A DNA stretch of 64,000 nucleotides, taken from NCBI GenBank assembly GCA_036937835.1, contig CM072863.1:22535501-22599500 (forward strand), given 5' to 3'. The notes beneath the pieces are model-generated. The model had not been told where the DNA came from, searched no databases, and saw only the letters and a program-made list of their open reading frames with translations. Position numbers and translations under genes: made by a program. Source of the DNA: Pampus argenteus. Lineage: Eukaryota > Chordata > Actinopteri > Scombriformes > Stromateidae. The number at the start of each line of letters is the position of its first letter. Position 1 is the stretch's first letter. This document shows positions 45,588 to 57,513 of the stretch, piece by piece.

Positions 45588-46471
45588 CTATAGAAGACAG
45601 AAAGACAAAACATTTTTCTCATATGATGTACAGATGTCAGGCAAATAGCAAAGACACAGGTGAAAGCACAATGTTCTGACAGCTTTCCGTGTTAACTTCA
45701 GTTTTACATTTCCAACGCTTTTCTGAGTCCAAATGAAAGGAGGTATTAGCTACTGCCGCTAACTGTATAGGGATCTACCTACGGCTAACATTAGCGGCCT
45801 GCTCTCTGCAATGGAGGTGGTGAGAGCAATGTTCACATGACCCATTACACAGAACAAACCAGACTGAAAAATATTGAAATGTCTCTTTAAACATCGTCAT
45901 TGTAAGATAGTAGATATACGTTTGACAAAATGTTGTAGTGTTCCTTTAAAACGTCATCAATCCAACAAGCAGCACCACATCCAGCTGAACAGGACTCTGA
46001 AGCCTGAGCACTGGTTCAACATTGTCTGTAATGGGATCAATGAGATTACACAGCATCAGGTACACAGCTGCCCGGGCACTGATAAGCTGGGTGAGGTGTC
46101 AGTGTGTGTGTCACCACCTCAAACACACACACATACACACCTCCTACTCAGTGTTATGACAGGCTGCCTACTCCGATCCCAGGAGGAAAAACCCACAGCT
46201 CTCTTTCGCCACTCTGGGAGAAAAATCCATAATGTCTTATAGAGATAGAGGGGCTACTGGTGCACCTCACCCCTCCATCTGCATGTAAAGATGCTCCCAA
46301 TCAATTCCCAGTGGGACCAGTCCAAACCAAGCCAAAGTAGGAGAGTGTATGTGAGGGATGATTGGTAGCTGGGTCGTGGGCTTGATTTATGACTCATCCC
46401 CACCATTGTGGAGCAATCAAAACGCACCAGTGGTCCTATTCTGCACCCACATCCTCAGCTGGGAAAAACAA

Positions 46472-46493
46472 GTGTGTGTGTGTGTGTGTGTGT
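46472..46493. repeat. (GT)n microsatellite
   Basis: Eleven GT units. Confidence 0.95.
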
Positions 46494-46623
46494 TGGGGGT
46501 TGGTTGGCAGTAGGTGAGCAGCTCTCACCCCTACTCTTTGAATACCAGAGATGGAGATGGCTACATTTAGAAAAACAATAGGCACCCTCCCAGCCCCCAT
46601 CACTCTCCTGCTGGGTGCTGCTA

Positions 46624-46626
<3 letters not shown>

Positions 46627-46662
<36 letters not shown>
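46627..46662. repeat. (GT)n microsatellite
   Basis: About 18 GT units, only 130 bases from the preceding GT run. Confidence 0.96.
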
Positions 46663-46664
<2 letters not shown>

Positions 46665-47437
46665 ATGCCATAAAAAAGTGTCAATGACTAATCAGAACAC
46701 TCAGTCAAGATTAAAGATATCAGAGATGCACACTCTAAGTTTTACAGAGGTTATAATTGATGTTGATTATAAAAGATGTAAGCAAGAAGAAGGGCTTCCT
46801 GAGCTTTCTGTATTTAAAGCGGCTGTCTGTAAACCTTTCATGAAAACTCTAACAGAGCAGCTAGATTTAAGCCCACTCGTACTGAAACACCTGTGATTGA
46901 CCCAGTTTGTTTGTGGTTGATGTAAAAGGCTCAACATGCGTCACAAGGAAGGACTTTAAGCAGCGCAGTATTAGCATCTTCATCAAAACAACAACAAGTC
47001 AATTCAATAATGTATTATTGAAAAAACAGTTTTCACCATTTCTGACATATATTATTATGAACTGTTAAAATATAATGCTGTAGGGTCCTGGTGAAGTTGA
47101 AAAATGTTGATAATCGTCTTTTCACTAGCTACAATGCTCAGAATCTGAGGGGGAAAAAAGAGCAGATTTCAGACAGAGTGTTTTTTAGCTCTCTGTACAT
47201 CTGATCTGAAAAGTCTTGACACACACACACACACACACACACACACGATCAATATGAGCAGTAGTCTCACTGCACTGTAGTCCCCTGCAGTGTCACAGAT
47301 GAGGTCCTTGTTAACAGATCAATAAAGAGTGACTGACACACACTTAAACTCACTCCCTTTCCCACACTGTAGCATCAACCTACACTGAACACCTTCTACC
47401 TGTAGGGTAGCTTTCAACAGGATAACCACAAAGCCAA

Positions 47438-47440
<3 letters not shown>

Positions 47441-47485
<45 letters not shown>

Positions 47486-47498
47486 TGTGTGTGTGTGT
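47441..47498. repeat. (GT)n microsatellite
   Basis: About 29 GT units with one AT interruption near 47479. Confidence 0.96.
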
Positions 47499-48090
47499 CT
47501 GGCCTACAAATACACAATCAGACAACAATAGACTATAGACCTCCAGCCACCGACTGCAACCACACCCTGACTCTGCCATTGACTATCAGCAAACACGTCT
47601 CGGTTTGCTCGCGTCTGAAGCTGGAGGAGAATCTGTCTGCTCTCTCAAAGTTACAGATCATGACACACAGTCCATAACTGGCACTGATATCTGTTTATGC
47701 TTCATTTATATGAAAATTTAATTATGTTAATACTCCATCTTTACTTTATTTTATTTCAGACAATGTTCCACCAGCAGATGCAAGACTTCCATGACCTGGA
47801 ATAGGATTTCCCCACCACTACAGTGCATACGCTGCTGTGTTTTGTTTTTCGGTTTGATATTTCTTCGGTTTTAATGATTCATGAATCATTTCTGATATTT
47901 GGGGACATGGTGACACCAATAAACAGAGTTTCAAAACAACATCCACTCTCTGATTTTATCCTAACCACTTATATGGAAATTAAAATTACATTGAAAACAA
48001 CCCAAATGTTTGTAATAATTGTCTATTATGCTGTAAACTTACATGTTTCCAAACATATCAATATGACTAAAATTAGTTAGGTCAGCCCTA

Positions 48091-48130
48091 ATGTTGGTTT
48101 GTTAATTTTCAATTAATTGTGCAGCCCTAC
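48091..48130 (-). repeat. Dispersed repeat fragment (GGGCTGCACAATTAATTG)
   Basis: On the minus strand it reads AGGGCTGCACAATTAATTG, an end variant of the CAACTAATGATTA family. Confidence 0.4.
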
Positions 48131-50397
48131 TCCATGCTAACACTTAAGTAATGTTAAGTGATAATAGAGTCCACTTTAGTAAAGGTTTTAGACTTACAAC
48201 TGCTACTATATCCTACTGAACATGGAGTACTGAGAGGAGTTCCGTGTCTTCTCACGGTGACACTTTATTGTGTTGATGTGGTTCAATCCTGCACCACAAA
48301 GTAAAACAGTGTTCATCTCTTGTCTGCAACCCACAAAGGGGCAGAAAATATTTAGACTGCCTGTTCAAAGCTCCACAACAGCTCCCCTGTACTTCATCAT
48401 ACCTCCTCTGGTCTAAGTCTGCGTATGTGTTGGGGTGCTGCGTGGGTTATGGGAGTCATATTGAAGGATTGACAGTCTATTTCCACAGTCTCTCCCACAC
48501 GCTGTTATCAGCACAGTGGCCTGACAGCAGCCTAAATACTTACTCATTACTCTGTCCTCCCTGCTGGCTGGCTCAGATAGAGCCAGGCTCTTAGCAGCAG
48601 CTCTGTGCTATGACTGATGATACACAAATGTTGACACCAGTGTAGCACTACACATATAATTACACATTGCAAAGTTAATTGATGGAGAATTTAAACCCCA
48701 ATCTACTTTTTTTCTCCAATGCTTTGTTTATGCTGAGGCCACTTGACAGGAGTTGACAGCGGTAGTGGAGCTGTGCTGTGGATGTGTTTGCACAGCTAGC
48801 AAACAGCAGGTGAGGATACAAAGTGCATTTGGTTTCACAGGCTGCTGCTGAGAGCCACTCCTTTGGATCTGTGGTCTTTGAAGGAGTCAGGTAACAGATG
48901 CACAAGCTGGCAGTAAACTAGGGACCAGTAATTATACACTCCTTACACACACACACACACAAACATCTAATCAGCATGTTAGCACAACCATACAGTCGCA
49001 CTACAATGCTGCTTCAAAATCCCAAAAGTCTTCATTAATTCTTCCTCACAGCGGTGAGTCCTCTGGTCGGACCCGTTCTCCGAGCTCTAAGGCTACAACT
49101 AAAGAAGAGACGCTGCGTAACCAATCTGCTTTGCTAATCAGCTTCCTTCAGGCCATGTGCTCAACACGGTCCATTACACTCTCTTGTGATCTTCTACTTT
49201 TAGCACGTTGGCAGGGATGTTATTTTATGTTTGACATAAGGAACGTCCCAACTCGTGTATCCCGGACTACGGACATTAAGCTGGCTAAATACAGGTGTTT
49301 CTGTGAATACCTCCATCCACATTAAAACAAATCAGGTAATTCTCCTCTTGAACAAGTCTGCCACAGAAAACCAGGGAGGGGGAACAGTATGCCATTTATG
49401 TTTCCATAGAGTCTTCCTGACATTTACTTTAAAAGAGCAGATTGCAACAGGCCAAGGTAAGAAAAGGCTGAAACCCGACATCTCTGAACAAGGCGCATAC
49501 GTTGAAAGGTCTGCCTGACACACAGTCAAATAGATTAGTCTCTTGCTAAATGATATTAACACAGTTTCGTCCAGCTATGGCAACAACTGGCTGATTGAGA
49601 TGAACCTTAAACACACCAGCACTGAAGTGATTACTGTAATGCAGACATTTTGAGTAGTAGAGCTGCTAGTTGACTGATAAAAGAAGATAATAAATGAAAA
49701 AAAAAAAAAATTCTCTGGTTCCAGCTTCTTCAATGTAAATATTTTCTAGTTTATTATAAATAGAATATCTTTGGCTTATGGACTGTTGGTTGGGAAAAAC
49801 AAGATAGTTGATGTTGATGGTTATGTTGCAATGTGGGTAATGTTGGTGACAGTTTTTGACAAGGTAGCAGAATACACAGGAGAAAAAAGAAGTTCTGACG
49901 CATCGATTTTCATCCTGTTTGCATTTTCCATTGTGAGTCAGACAACGTTGTGGGTGCAGTGCTATCATTTGTCCATTAAACTCTATAAAACAAATATCCT
50001 GTCTTGTTAAAAGAATCGTCTTTTTAAGGGTTTTCTTTACTGATTAGAGTTGCATAAACTGCATGACACCATTCCTGCTTCTTTTCTGCGGGCAGTACAG
50101 CATGCATCTATAAATATCTATAAATATTGGTTTTTGTCCATGGATCTCAGGTTCTATACTGTACTGAGTGTGCGGTCACTTTGGCCACTTTGCAGCTTAT
50201 CCTTGCATGGCTTTCTCTGTTCAAAGCTTAATTGGTCGCTGGTTTAAGGCAAAGCGTGAGCTCCAATTTGTCAACTGCTCAAACCCCCCAGAGACCAGTG
50301 ATGGTGTCTGTGTGTAAATGTGTGTGTAGTGTGGTGGGGGAAGGAAGGGGAGGGGATGGCTGGGTGTGGATTGTCCTTTTATCCCCTGAAGTATGTG

Positions 50398-50400
<3 letters not shown>

Positions 50401-50434
<34 letters not shown>
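50401..50434. repeat. (GT)n microsatellite
   Basis: 17 GT units. Confidence 0.96.
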
Positions 50435-50436
<2 letters not shown>

Positions 50437-52268
50437 CCTGCTTCCTCAGGTCGAGCATAACTTATTGATCGGCCTCATGTGTGTTTAACTGTACCTCTGG
50501 GTATCATGTGGCTTCCATCCCTAATCTGTCCATTGTCTCCTTCAATCTATTCGTTTCCTTCATCTCATCACTCTATCCCATCGTCCTCTGCTCCATCCAT
50601 TTCCCCATTGCCCTCCCCTTGTATTGCCTCTCTTTGTCCGTCTCGCCATCTAATTTCGTTTTCTGTCTCTCTGAGTCTTTGGTCTTTCTCACTCTGTCTA
50701 TTAATTTAGTCTGTCTGGGATAGATGGAGAGGGGGAGGGAACACAGAGGTAGAGAACGGCTGGTTAAATGAGAGAGGTGAGAGTACGGGACAAGGTGGAG
50801 GATGGGAATTATTGAGATGGAGAGAAAAATAAGAATAGTCTGTCCTGGTTAAGAAATGTCTGGAAAGACTTCATTACATCCTGTGGAAATCCAATCAACC
50901 CAACTAGAAAAAGACACACTTTTGGAATTAAATTAGCCTTTAACATTTTACGTAATATAACTTTTTTAATCTCGGAACAGACTGGAAAGCCATTCCACAC
51001 AGCTGCTACACCAAAACCTCAGCAACGAACAAGCAAATAATCAAAACCACAGCAGAGCAGCAACTGGCATATCCTTTCATTTTAATACATTTGAATAGCA
51101 AAAAGCAGAGTGCGATGCAGGCCACGGTTCAGATGAGAATACCCAATTAGGAATAAATCTAAAATGCACATTTTCTTGCAGAAGTGTCTGTTGTTGTTTT
51201 TGTTGTCTTCCATTTTCTCAGAGGTTTGGACAAATTTGCACTTGTACGGTGGGTCACAAAGATTTAAGTAAAAGCTCTTTGTAGTTGGTGGTTGTATTGT
51301 ATCATGGAGTCATGAAGAAGAAGACAAAGACCTTCTTGTTGCAGCATATTGCAAGCACTATATGGAAGGGAAACCCACGAGTGACCCACTTTTATTCACC
51401 TTTATTCCCTTTTATTCAACCCCCCGCCCTCCTGACAGCACAGGATTCCAACATCAAAAGCGACACACCACCCGCTAAAAGCACACAACCCCGTCTGAGT
51501 CTAATATCTATCAGGTCTGGAGCATCGTTAAGGAGGAGGAGAGGAGAGGAGGATATGGAAGTAAATGGAAAAAGCTGCAAGCCAGAATCAGTGAGTAAAA
51601 GTCATGGAAATGGTGAAGCACTGATTGAGATTCTGCACCCTACTCTGCTCGTCCAGGACACACAAGATGAATAAAGGTGACTTTATTTATTTATTTATTT
51701 TTCAAAAGAGGACACAATCAGTGAAATGAGTGAGGGGCCTCAACTCTTCATTCCTCTGTCTCGATCGTGATAGTCATATGAACATGTTCAGGTGTAGTTC
51801 ATGCGGCTTCCGAGACGAAAATGAAGTCAGGAAAGAAGTCGAGAGGACGACTAAATGATGTGATTTGATTATACGGTTCTGCTTGCTGTGAGCAGCCTCG
51901 CTCCAGGAAAGTCACCTTGTCCGGCTAAGGGTGTGGAGATGAGCGGGGTCAACTGCGCATGGCACTGGATCATTCGTTTGTTTAATGCTTTCATGTACTG
52001 TTAGACAGAGAAACACTGAACATCATTTGAAAAACACTCAATAGATTAGTTTTTGGTTTTTCAAGGATGCTCGTGCAGCAGAGAGGCAGAAACGAAACAT
52101 GTTGCCGTAGTGTTAGAATAGCTTATATGTGGACATAAAAATAAAGCAACTTGCTGGAAACCAATAAAATTAATGTTTAACAGGAAATTTGTATGCAACA
52201 TTTTCAAAACTTTTTTTCAACCGCGTCAGCTATTAGCAATGATAGCACAAGTCGAGAACACAGAACAC

Positions 52269-52820
52269 ACGTTAGCAAAGAAAACTAAAGTAACGTTAGG
52301 ATATAAAACTAAAATAACGTTAGCATAGAAAACTAAAATACCGTTAGCATAGAAAACTAAAGTAACGTTATCATATAAAACTAAAGTAATGTTAGCATAT
52401 AAAACTAAAATAACGTTAGCATAGAAAACTAAAATAACGTTAGCATAGAAAACTAAAGCTACGTTAGCATAAAAAACTAAAGTAACGTTAGCATATAAAA
52501 CTAAAATAACGTTAGCATATAAAACTAAAATAACGTTAGCATATAAAACTAAAGTAACGTTAGCATAGAAGACTAAAATAACGTTAGCATATAAAACTAA
52601 AGTAACGTTAGCATAGAAGACTAAAATAACGTTAGCATATAAAACTAAAGTAACGTGAGCATAGAAAACTAAAATAATGTTAGCATATAAAACTAAAATA
52701 ACGTTAGCATATAAAACTAATGTAACATTAGCATAGAAAACTAAAGTAACGTTAGCATATAAAGCTAAAATAACGTTAGCATAGAAAACTAAAATAATGT
52801 CAGCATAGAAAAATAATACT
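52269..52820. repeat. 24-bp minisatellite, 23 copies
   Basis: The unit is ACGTTAGCATATAAAACTAA followed by AGTA or AATA. 23 back-to-back units of exactly 24 bases fill 552 bases without any indel. Variants alternate (TATAAAAC/TAGAAAAC and AGTA/AATA), with a 48-bp higher-order repeat around 52557-52652. Because 24 is a multiple of three, the minus strand stays open (52226-52825), giving an eight-residue hydrophobic repeat of the type NVILVFYA. I see no promoter or conserved context for a protein. Confidence 0.97.
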
Positions 52821-53419
52821 AGCATGAAATTCCTTCTGTTTTCGGCACAGCACAGACAGGTTTGATTATTATACTAATATAAGGATGAACTTATTAATGG
52901 CATTTATACTGATAACTGAATAATCATTGACATTCCTATATTCATAATATTAGCATGTATAACAATTCAGCTGTTTCCTCAAAACATACTACAAAAAAAA
53001 CACTGTTGTGGTATATACATACAAAGCTTCACTTTGTAGAAAAAAGCACACCTGTTGGGTGTAGAGATACCTGCTCCAGCAGTGTGTGGCTGACAGGCTG
53101 CTGCTCTTATAAAAAGAAGCATCTTTCTCATCAGGATCATTAGGTCCCAGGGAACAAATGGTCTGCTAGTGTTTTACAGTCCCAGGGGGATGGATTTATG
53201 ATTAGCAGCCACTTTCTGAGATGACCACATCCTTCTGGCATACACACACACACACACCAAGTGATAATGGATTCACTATTGACAGACCTGGTCATTAAAG
53301 CACTGATTACAAACAGCATTACATCCCTCGTGGTCACCTCTTGAGGAAAATACTGCTATTTGATGTTTGAGCTTTCAGTTCCCCAAAGGGCAGAACAGGC
53401 AGTCCTTTAAGTAATTAAA

Positions 53420-53560
53420 ACTGCAACTAAAGATTGTTTTTTTTATTGATTCATCGATTCATCTGGTGACTATTTTCTCAATTCATTGGTTGGTCTATGA
53501 CTTGTTAAAAGTTGTGAGAAAATACAAATAGCAATTGCTTAGTGACATTTTGTTCTCTTC
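53420..53560 (+). repeat. Dispersed CAACTAATGATTA-type repeat, copy 2
   Basis: Begins CTGCAACTAAAGATTG, then ATTGATTCATCGATTCATCT and GGTGACTATTTTCTCAATTC, in the order expected for this fish repeat family. Confidence 0.55.
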
Positions 53561-55248
53561 TTCTCACACCCAAACAAAGCAAAGGTTGGTCTTTTTATTC
53601 CTGATCTGAATGAAACTCGTTTCTATAATTGAACACCATCATCACTTAAGTGGGAGCCTGTGTGGGTCAGCAGCACTCTCTGTGGCTGAAGAGCAGTTTG
53701 CATTAGTTGCACCACACCCTGTCATGTCCACAGCTGAAACTGTAGACATTTCCACTGAGAGTCTGAAAAGCAGCATTCATTAATCCACAAACAACTGAGA
53801 GGCCCAATGACATTAATGGCAAGCAACACAGGCTTACAGATGGGTTGTTGTCATTTGGCCTAAATGATGGAAATGTGGTTCTTAACATAGAATATTAACA
53901 AAATGAATCATCAGAGTCATTTCAATGAAGCCTTCAGAGTCTGATGACAGCAGATGGAGAAGGATTGAAAGGCTGATAAATTAATAGATGATAAACTAAA
54001 TAATAATAATAATAATAATGAACCAACACCTTCTTTACAGCAGGAAAACACTTTTTGTTTTGGGGGAAAACAAGCGTCTCTTGCGCTGTTATGAGAAGGG
54101 TTTTTTCCATCAACTCTGTCGTCAGTATTGAGTCTCGCCCTTCCTCGAGTCCCGCTCGGTACACTGACATTTGCTGGCAGCACTGTTTAACGTCAGGCTG
54201 AGAAGACGTTTCCACTGCGTTTCATTTAGAGCGGTGGCAGCCAGACAGTCACAGACACACCTCATGGAGCAGCCAATAGCTGCCTCGTGCTGATCTTACT
54301 TCTAGGCGCTCCCTTCATTAGAGTCTGTGTAGACAAGCAAACCTATTGCACCCGAGCACTGACTACACATGCAAGAGGACCTACACACACCAGCAAGTGT
54401 CCCTACTAACAGATCACAGAGTACTGAACCTGTCGAGGCGGGTCTCCAGTTTATCTGTGGACACAGTACTGGCTTGTCTAAGCAGATTTATTTGGTATCA
54501 CCCCAGATTCTTTACCAAACCCCCTAATGTGAGTTAAGATGTCTGATACACTAATCTGCAGCCCCCCTGTCTATCCCTCCCAGCAGAGGCCTGACCACAG
54601 GTTCTGAAAGATGAAAGCAGATGTGTTTTAATGCATGGTCATTCTTTAGCCACAGCACACCACACGTGAATCAGATTAGCAACAGCTGTCAGGCCTGAAT
54701 TTCTTTTCAATCTCTAAAATATAATTCAATTGTTCCACTTTGTCAAGTACCGCATTTCTGATATCAGCAAAGCTTTCATATTGTTGTTAAGACAACACTT
54801 GAAACCGATGCATCAGAAGAATTTATCTTAAAAACGTGTTTATGTTAGCCACCAGTATTAACACAGTATTAACACTCGGCTGGACGGAAGCAGCACAGTT
54901 GTGGTAATGGACACTGGCCTGCAACCAAACCAAAATAAAATCACGCCTGGATGAAGCCAAACGGAAGACCCCCTCCGCTTTGTGTATCCGTCTGTTAAAT
55001 CAGATCAGAGACAACTGGATTCAGTGTGGTTTCAGGGAGTCTCAATGCACTCATTATCTTCACCTCTATTAAGTCTTTAAAGCTGTGATCTTTACTTCTG
55101 TGTGGGTGCAAAAGCTGCTAAATTCTTAATGACACACTTTGTGTCCTATGAAACCTAAACATGGATTTTAAAAATGAAACCATCACAGCCTTCTTATTTT
55201 TACTCTGAGACTCGTCTGTGGCAAATTATCACACACACCGTGAAGAGC

Positions 55249-55249
55249 G

Positions 55250-55293
<44 letters not shown>

Positions 55294-55306
55294 TGCACAC
55301 ACACAT
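55249..55306. repeat. (CA)n imperfect microsatellite
   Basis: A CA run with T and G interruptions at both ends. Confidence 0.93.
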
Positions 55307-55415
55307 AAAGACTTGCAAACACACACTTCACTGTCCTGCAGTGTTTCCTGTCTACCCTGGCTGATCATTTCCCTGTAATCTAATGCTTGGCTGCTCATCT
55401 CCGCTTGGCTTTAGA

Positions 55416-55440
55416 TGTGTGTGTGTGTGTGTGTGTGTGT
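55416..55440. repeat. (GT)n microsatellite
   Basis: About 12 GT units. Confidence 0.95.
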
Positions 55441-55786
55441 CAACAACACTGTTATATTTTCAGACCATGAGAACAATAGTGAACCAGCGATTCACTAGAA
55501 ATGACAAAAGCAGGCTTTATTAAACTTGACCTTACTCCCGAAATAAGTGTGGAGTATAGGTATTGAGACACGTGTGTGAATGTGTGTGTGTGTGTGTGGG
55601 CAATGTGTAGCGTGTGGGCTTGTATATTTGAAGGTTTTGCATTTAACACAAGGTGAAGTGTGTGACCTGAGGAAGTAAATGAGGTCTGTACATGTTTAAA
55701 TAGGAGTGTGTGTATGTGTGTGTGTGAGAGAGATCAGCTGGTTACAGACAGAGAGGTGACAGTGTTGAGCTACTGGAAGAGAAGAG

Positions 55787-55788
<2 letters not shown>

Positions 55789-55828
<40 letters not shown>
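55789..55828. repeat. (GT)n microsatellite
   Basis: About 20 GT units. Confidence 0.96.
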
Positions 55829-55830
<2 letters not shown>

Positions 55831-56280
55831 ACAACCTGAATAAACACAGTCATAACCCTGCTCCAAAGCAGCCTTTAAGTGAAATGTGTGCCCTGGGGTC
55901 TTGTAGTGGGAGCCAGTGTTTGCACTAAATCACAGGCTCAGCTCAGTGTTGAAAATAAGGAGACTTAATGACAACCTCAGAGCAGTGCAGGAACTAAATA
56001 CATCCACGTCCATTTACAGAAATGCTGGTAACGACTCAAGAGCGCCACTTTCAAAGAAGAGCAGCTTGAACCAAAGACTTGGAGGTCAGTTTTCTCCATG
56101 AGACTCACGCAGACTGTCACTTTAAATGTACCTGAAGAGTCAGTAAAAATCTTTTCCAAAACAATGTCCGTATTCTTTCAGTTTACTGAGTGGAAGCACA
56201 GACCAGTGACAACCAGGTGTACTACAGTTCATGTTGATCAAGGCTGACAATATTCTGTATGTTTATTATTGTCAATAATG

Positions 56281-56330
56281 CTGCAACTAATGATTTCATT
56301 ATTGATTAATCTGGTGATTAATGGAAGCTT
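56281..56330 (+). repeat. Dispersed CAACTAATGATTA-type repeat, copy 3
   Basis: CTGCAACTAATGATTTCATT, then ATTGATTAATCTGGTGATTA; same family and orientation as 53420. Confidence 0.55.
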
Positions 56331-57442
56331 TCTTATCACCATCAATAACAATCAGCATTTAATGACTTTTTTGACTTGGTTTTAAATATTTCCATGTTTA
56401 AGTTTGATGAGACTTACTTTGGTGAACAGCATTTCCGCTATAAAGCGGAGGAAGGATTTGGTGTCGGTCTCTAACACTTTAACAGGGTGTACGTTTCTCT
56501 AAACAGAGCCCAAGCCTCCGTCCTCCAGCTGAGAGTTGGATGGCATCTCAAACCACGCAGCCAATCTGCCACCCTGTATTGGCCGGAGCTGAACGATGGG
56601 GTTTGGGTTATGTGCAGAAACTGCTGACAGTGGGATGTGACCCTGGGCGTTCTGCTCACTTGAAACAGCTAGCTGGATGTTCGTCCAACATAATAAGTCT
56701 AGAGAAGACATAAACAGTTCCCCCACCAACACCATCCGCCTGACTCAACCACAACAGCTTCCTGGCTTATCCTCCAACCAGGTCCTGCACACTACTCCAG
56801 CCTGGGAATAAATAGTCCTGGCTCCAATTTCACATTGTAATCAAAACACTGGTCTTTGTGGGAGCGCCCGGAGGATAAGAGCCTGGCAGAGCAGTGGGAC
56901 AGAGATGAGAAAGACGACTTGGACGAGGAAGAGAATCAAAGAAGGGGGATCGGGCATTCGTTTATGTAACCAAGGTCGGCTGAAGGAAAAACACAATAAT
57001 CCTTGGCGAAGGCAAAAACTGTAAGAGCACAGGGGAGGAGGGCTGACTGAAGGAAAGGAAATATGAAAACAAACAGATAAGAGTCACAGCGGGAAGACGT
57101 CTGTTTGCGTGGCCAGAGCTTCTGGTTTGGTGTGGGGAGGAGTAATTGGGAGCAGCCGCTGACACTTTAAATAGCAGCAGAGTGTGGTGGGATGCGGTTT
57201 GGGGGGGAAGTGGACTTGACACTGCAGGAGGAGGAAACTCAAATCCTATGAGCCATTGTGTAATTCAGATGAATTGAAGGAAATAATTATCAAAGATTGA
57301 ACACTCCCCCTCAACACATCCCTCAAGCTATTCTGGCGTATAACATCAACAATGGCCAAAAGATCGACTTTATAATAATTACAAGCATTTTTGCATTTTA
57401 CAAGCATATTTGTAATCATTGGCACAAATAGAGAGAGCTTAC

Positions 57443-57513
57443 CTGTAGAAGTCTACTGCTGATTTCCTGCCATTTCCTATTTTTCCATGGCTCCTGTGAG
57501 GATGTGTCCAAAC
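57443..57513 (-). other. plxnb1: Candidate plxnb1 5' untranslated exon (most upstream seen)
   Basis: A 71-bp minus-strand segment with acceptor AACGTCTTCCTTCAG and a near-consensus donor ACAG|GTAAGC. It contains one ATG in good context followed at once by a stop (GCC ATG GAA AAA TAG), a minimal upstream frame. The strong acceptor means at least one more exon must lie further right. It is called from splice signals only. Confidence 0.45.

Larger units (their letters stand above)
45588..57442. other. Non-coding stretch (inferred 5' intron)
   Basis: About 12 kb with microsatellites, a 24-bp minisatellite (52269-52820) and dispersed repeat fragments. No gene is recognised; the open frames are short or repeat-derived. 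Confidence 0.55.

Noticed and set aside
52269..52820. CRISPR array
   Set aside because: The 24-bp units are contiguous with no unique spacers, and the host is a vertebrate.
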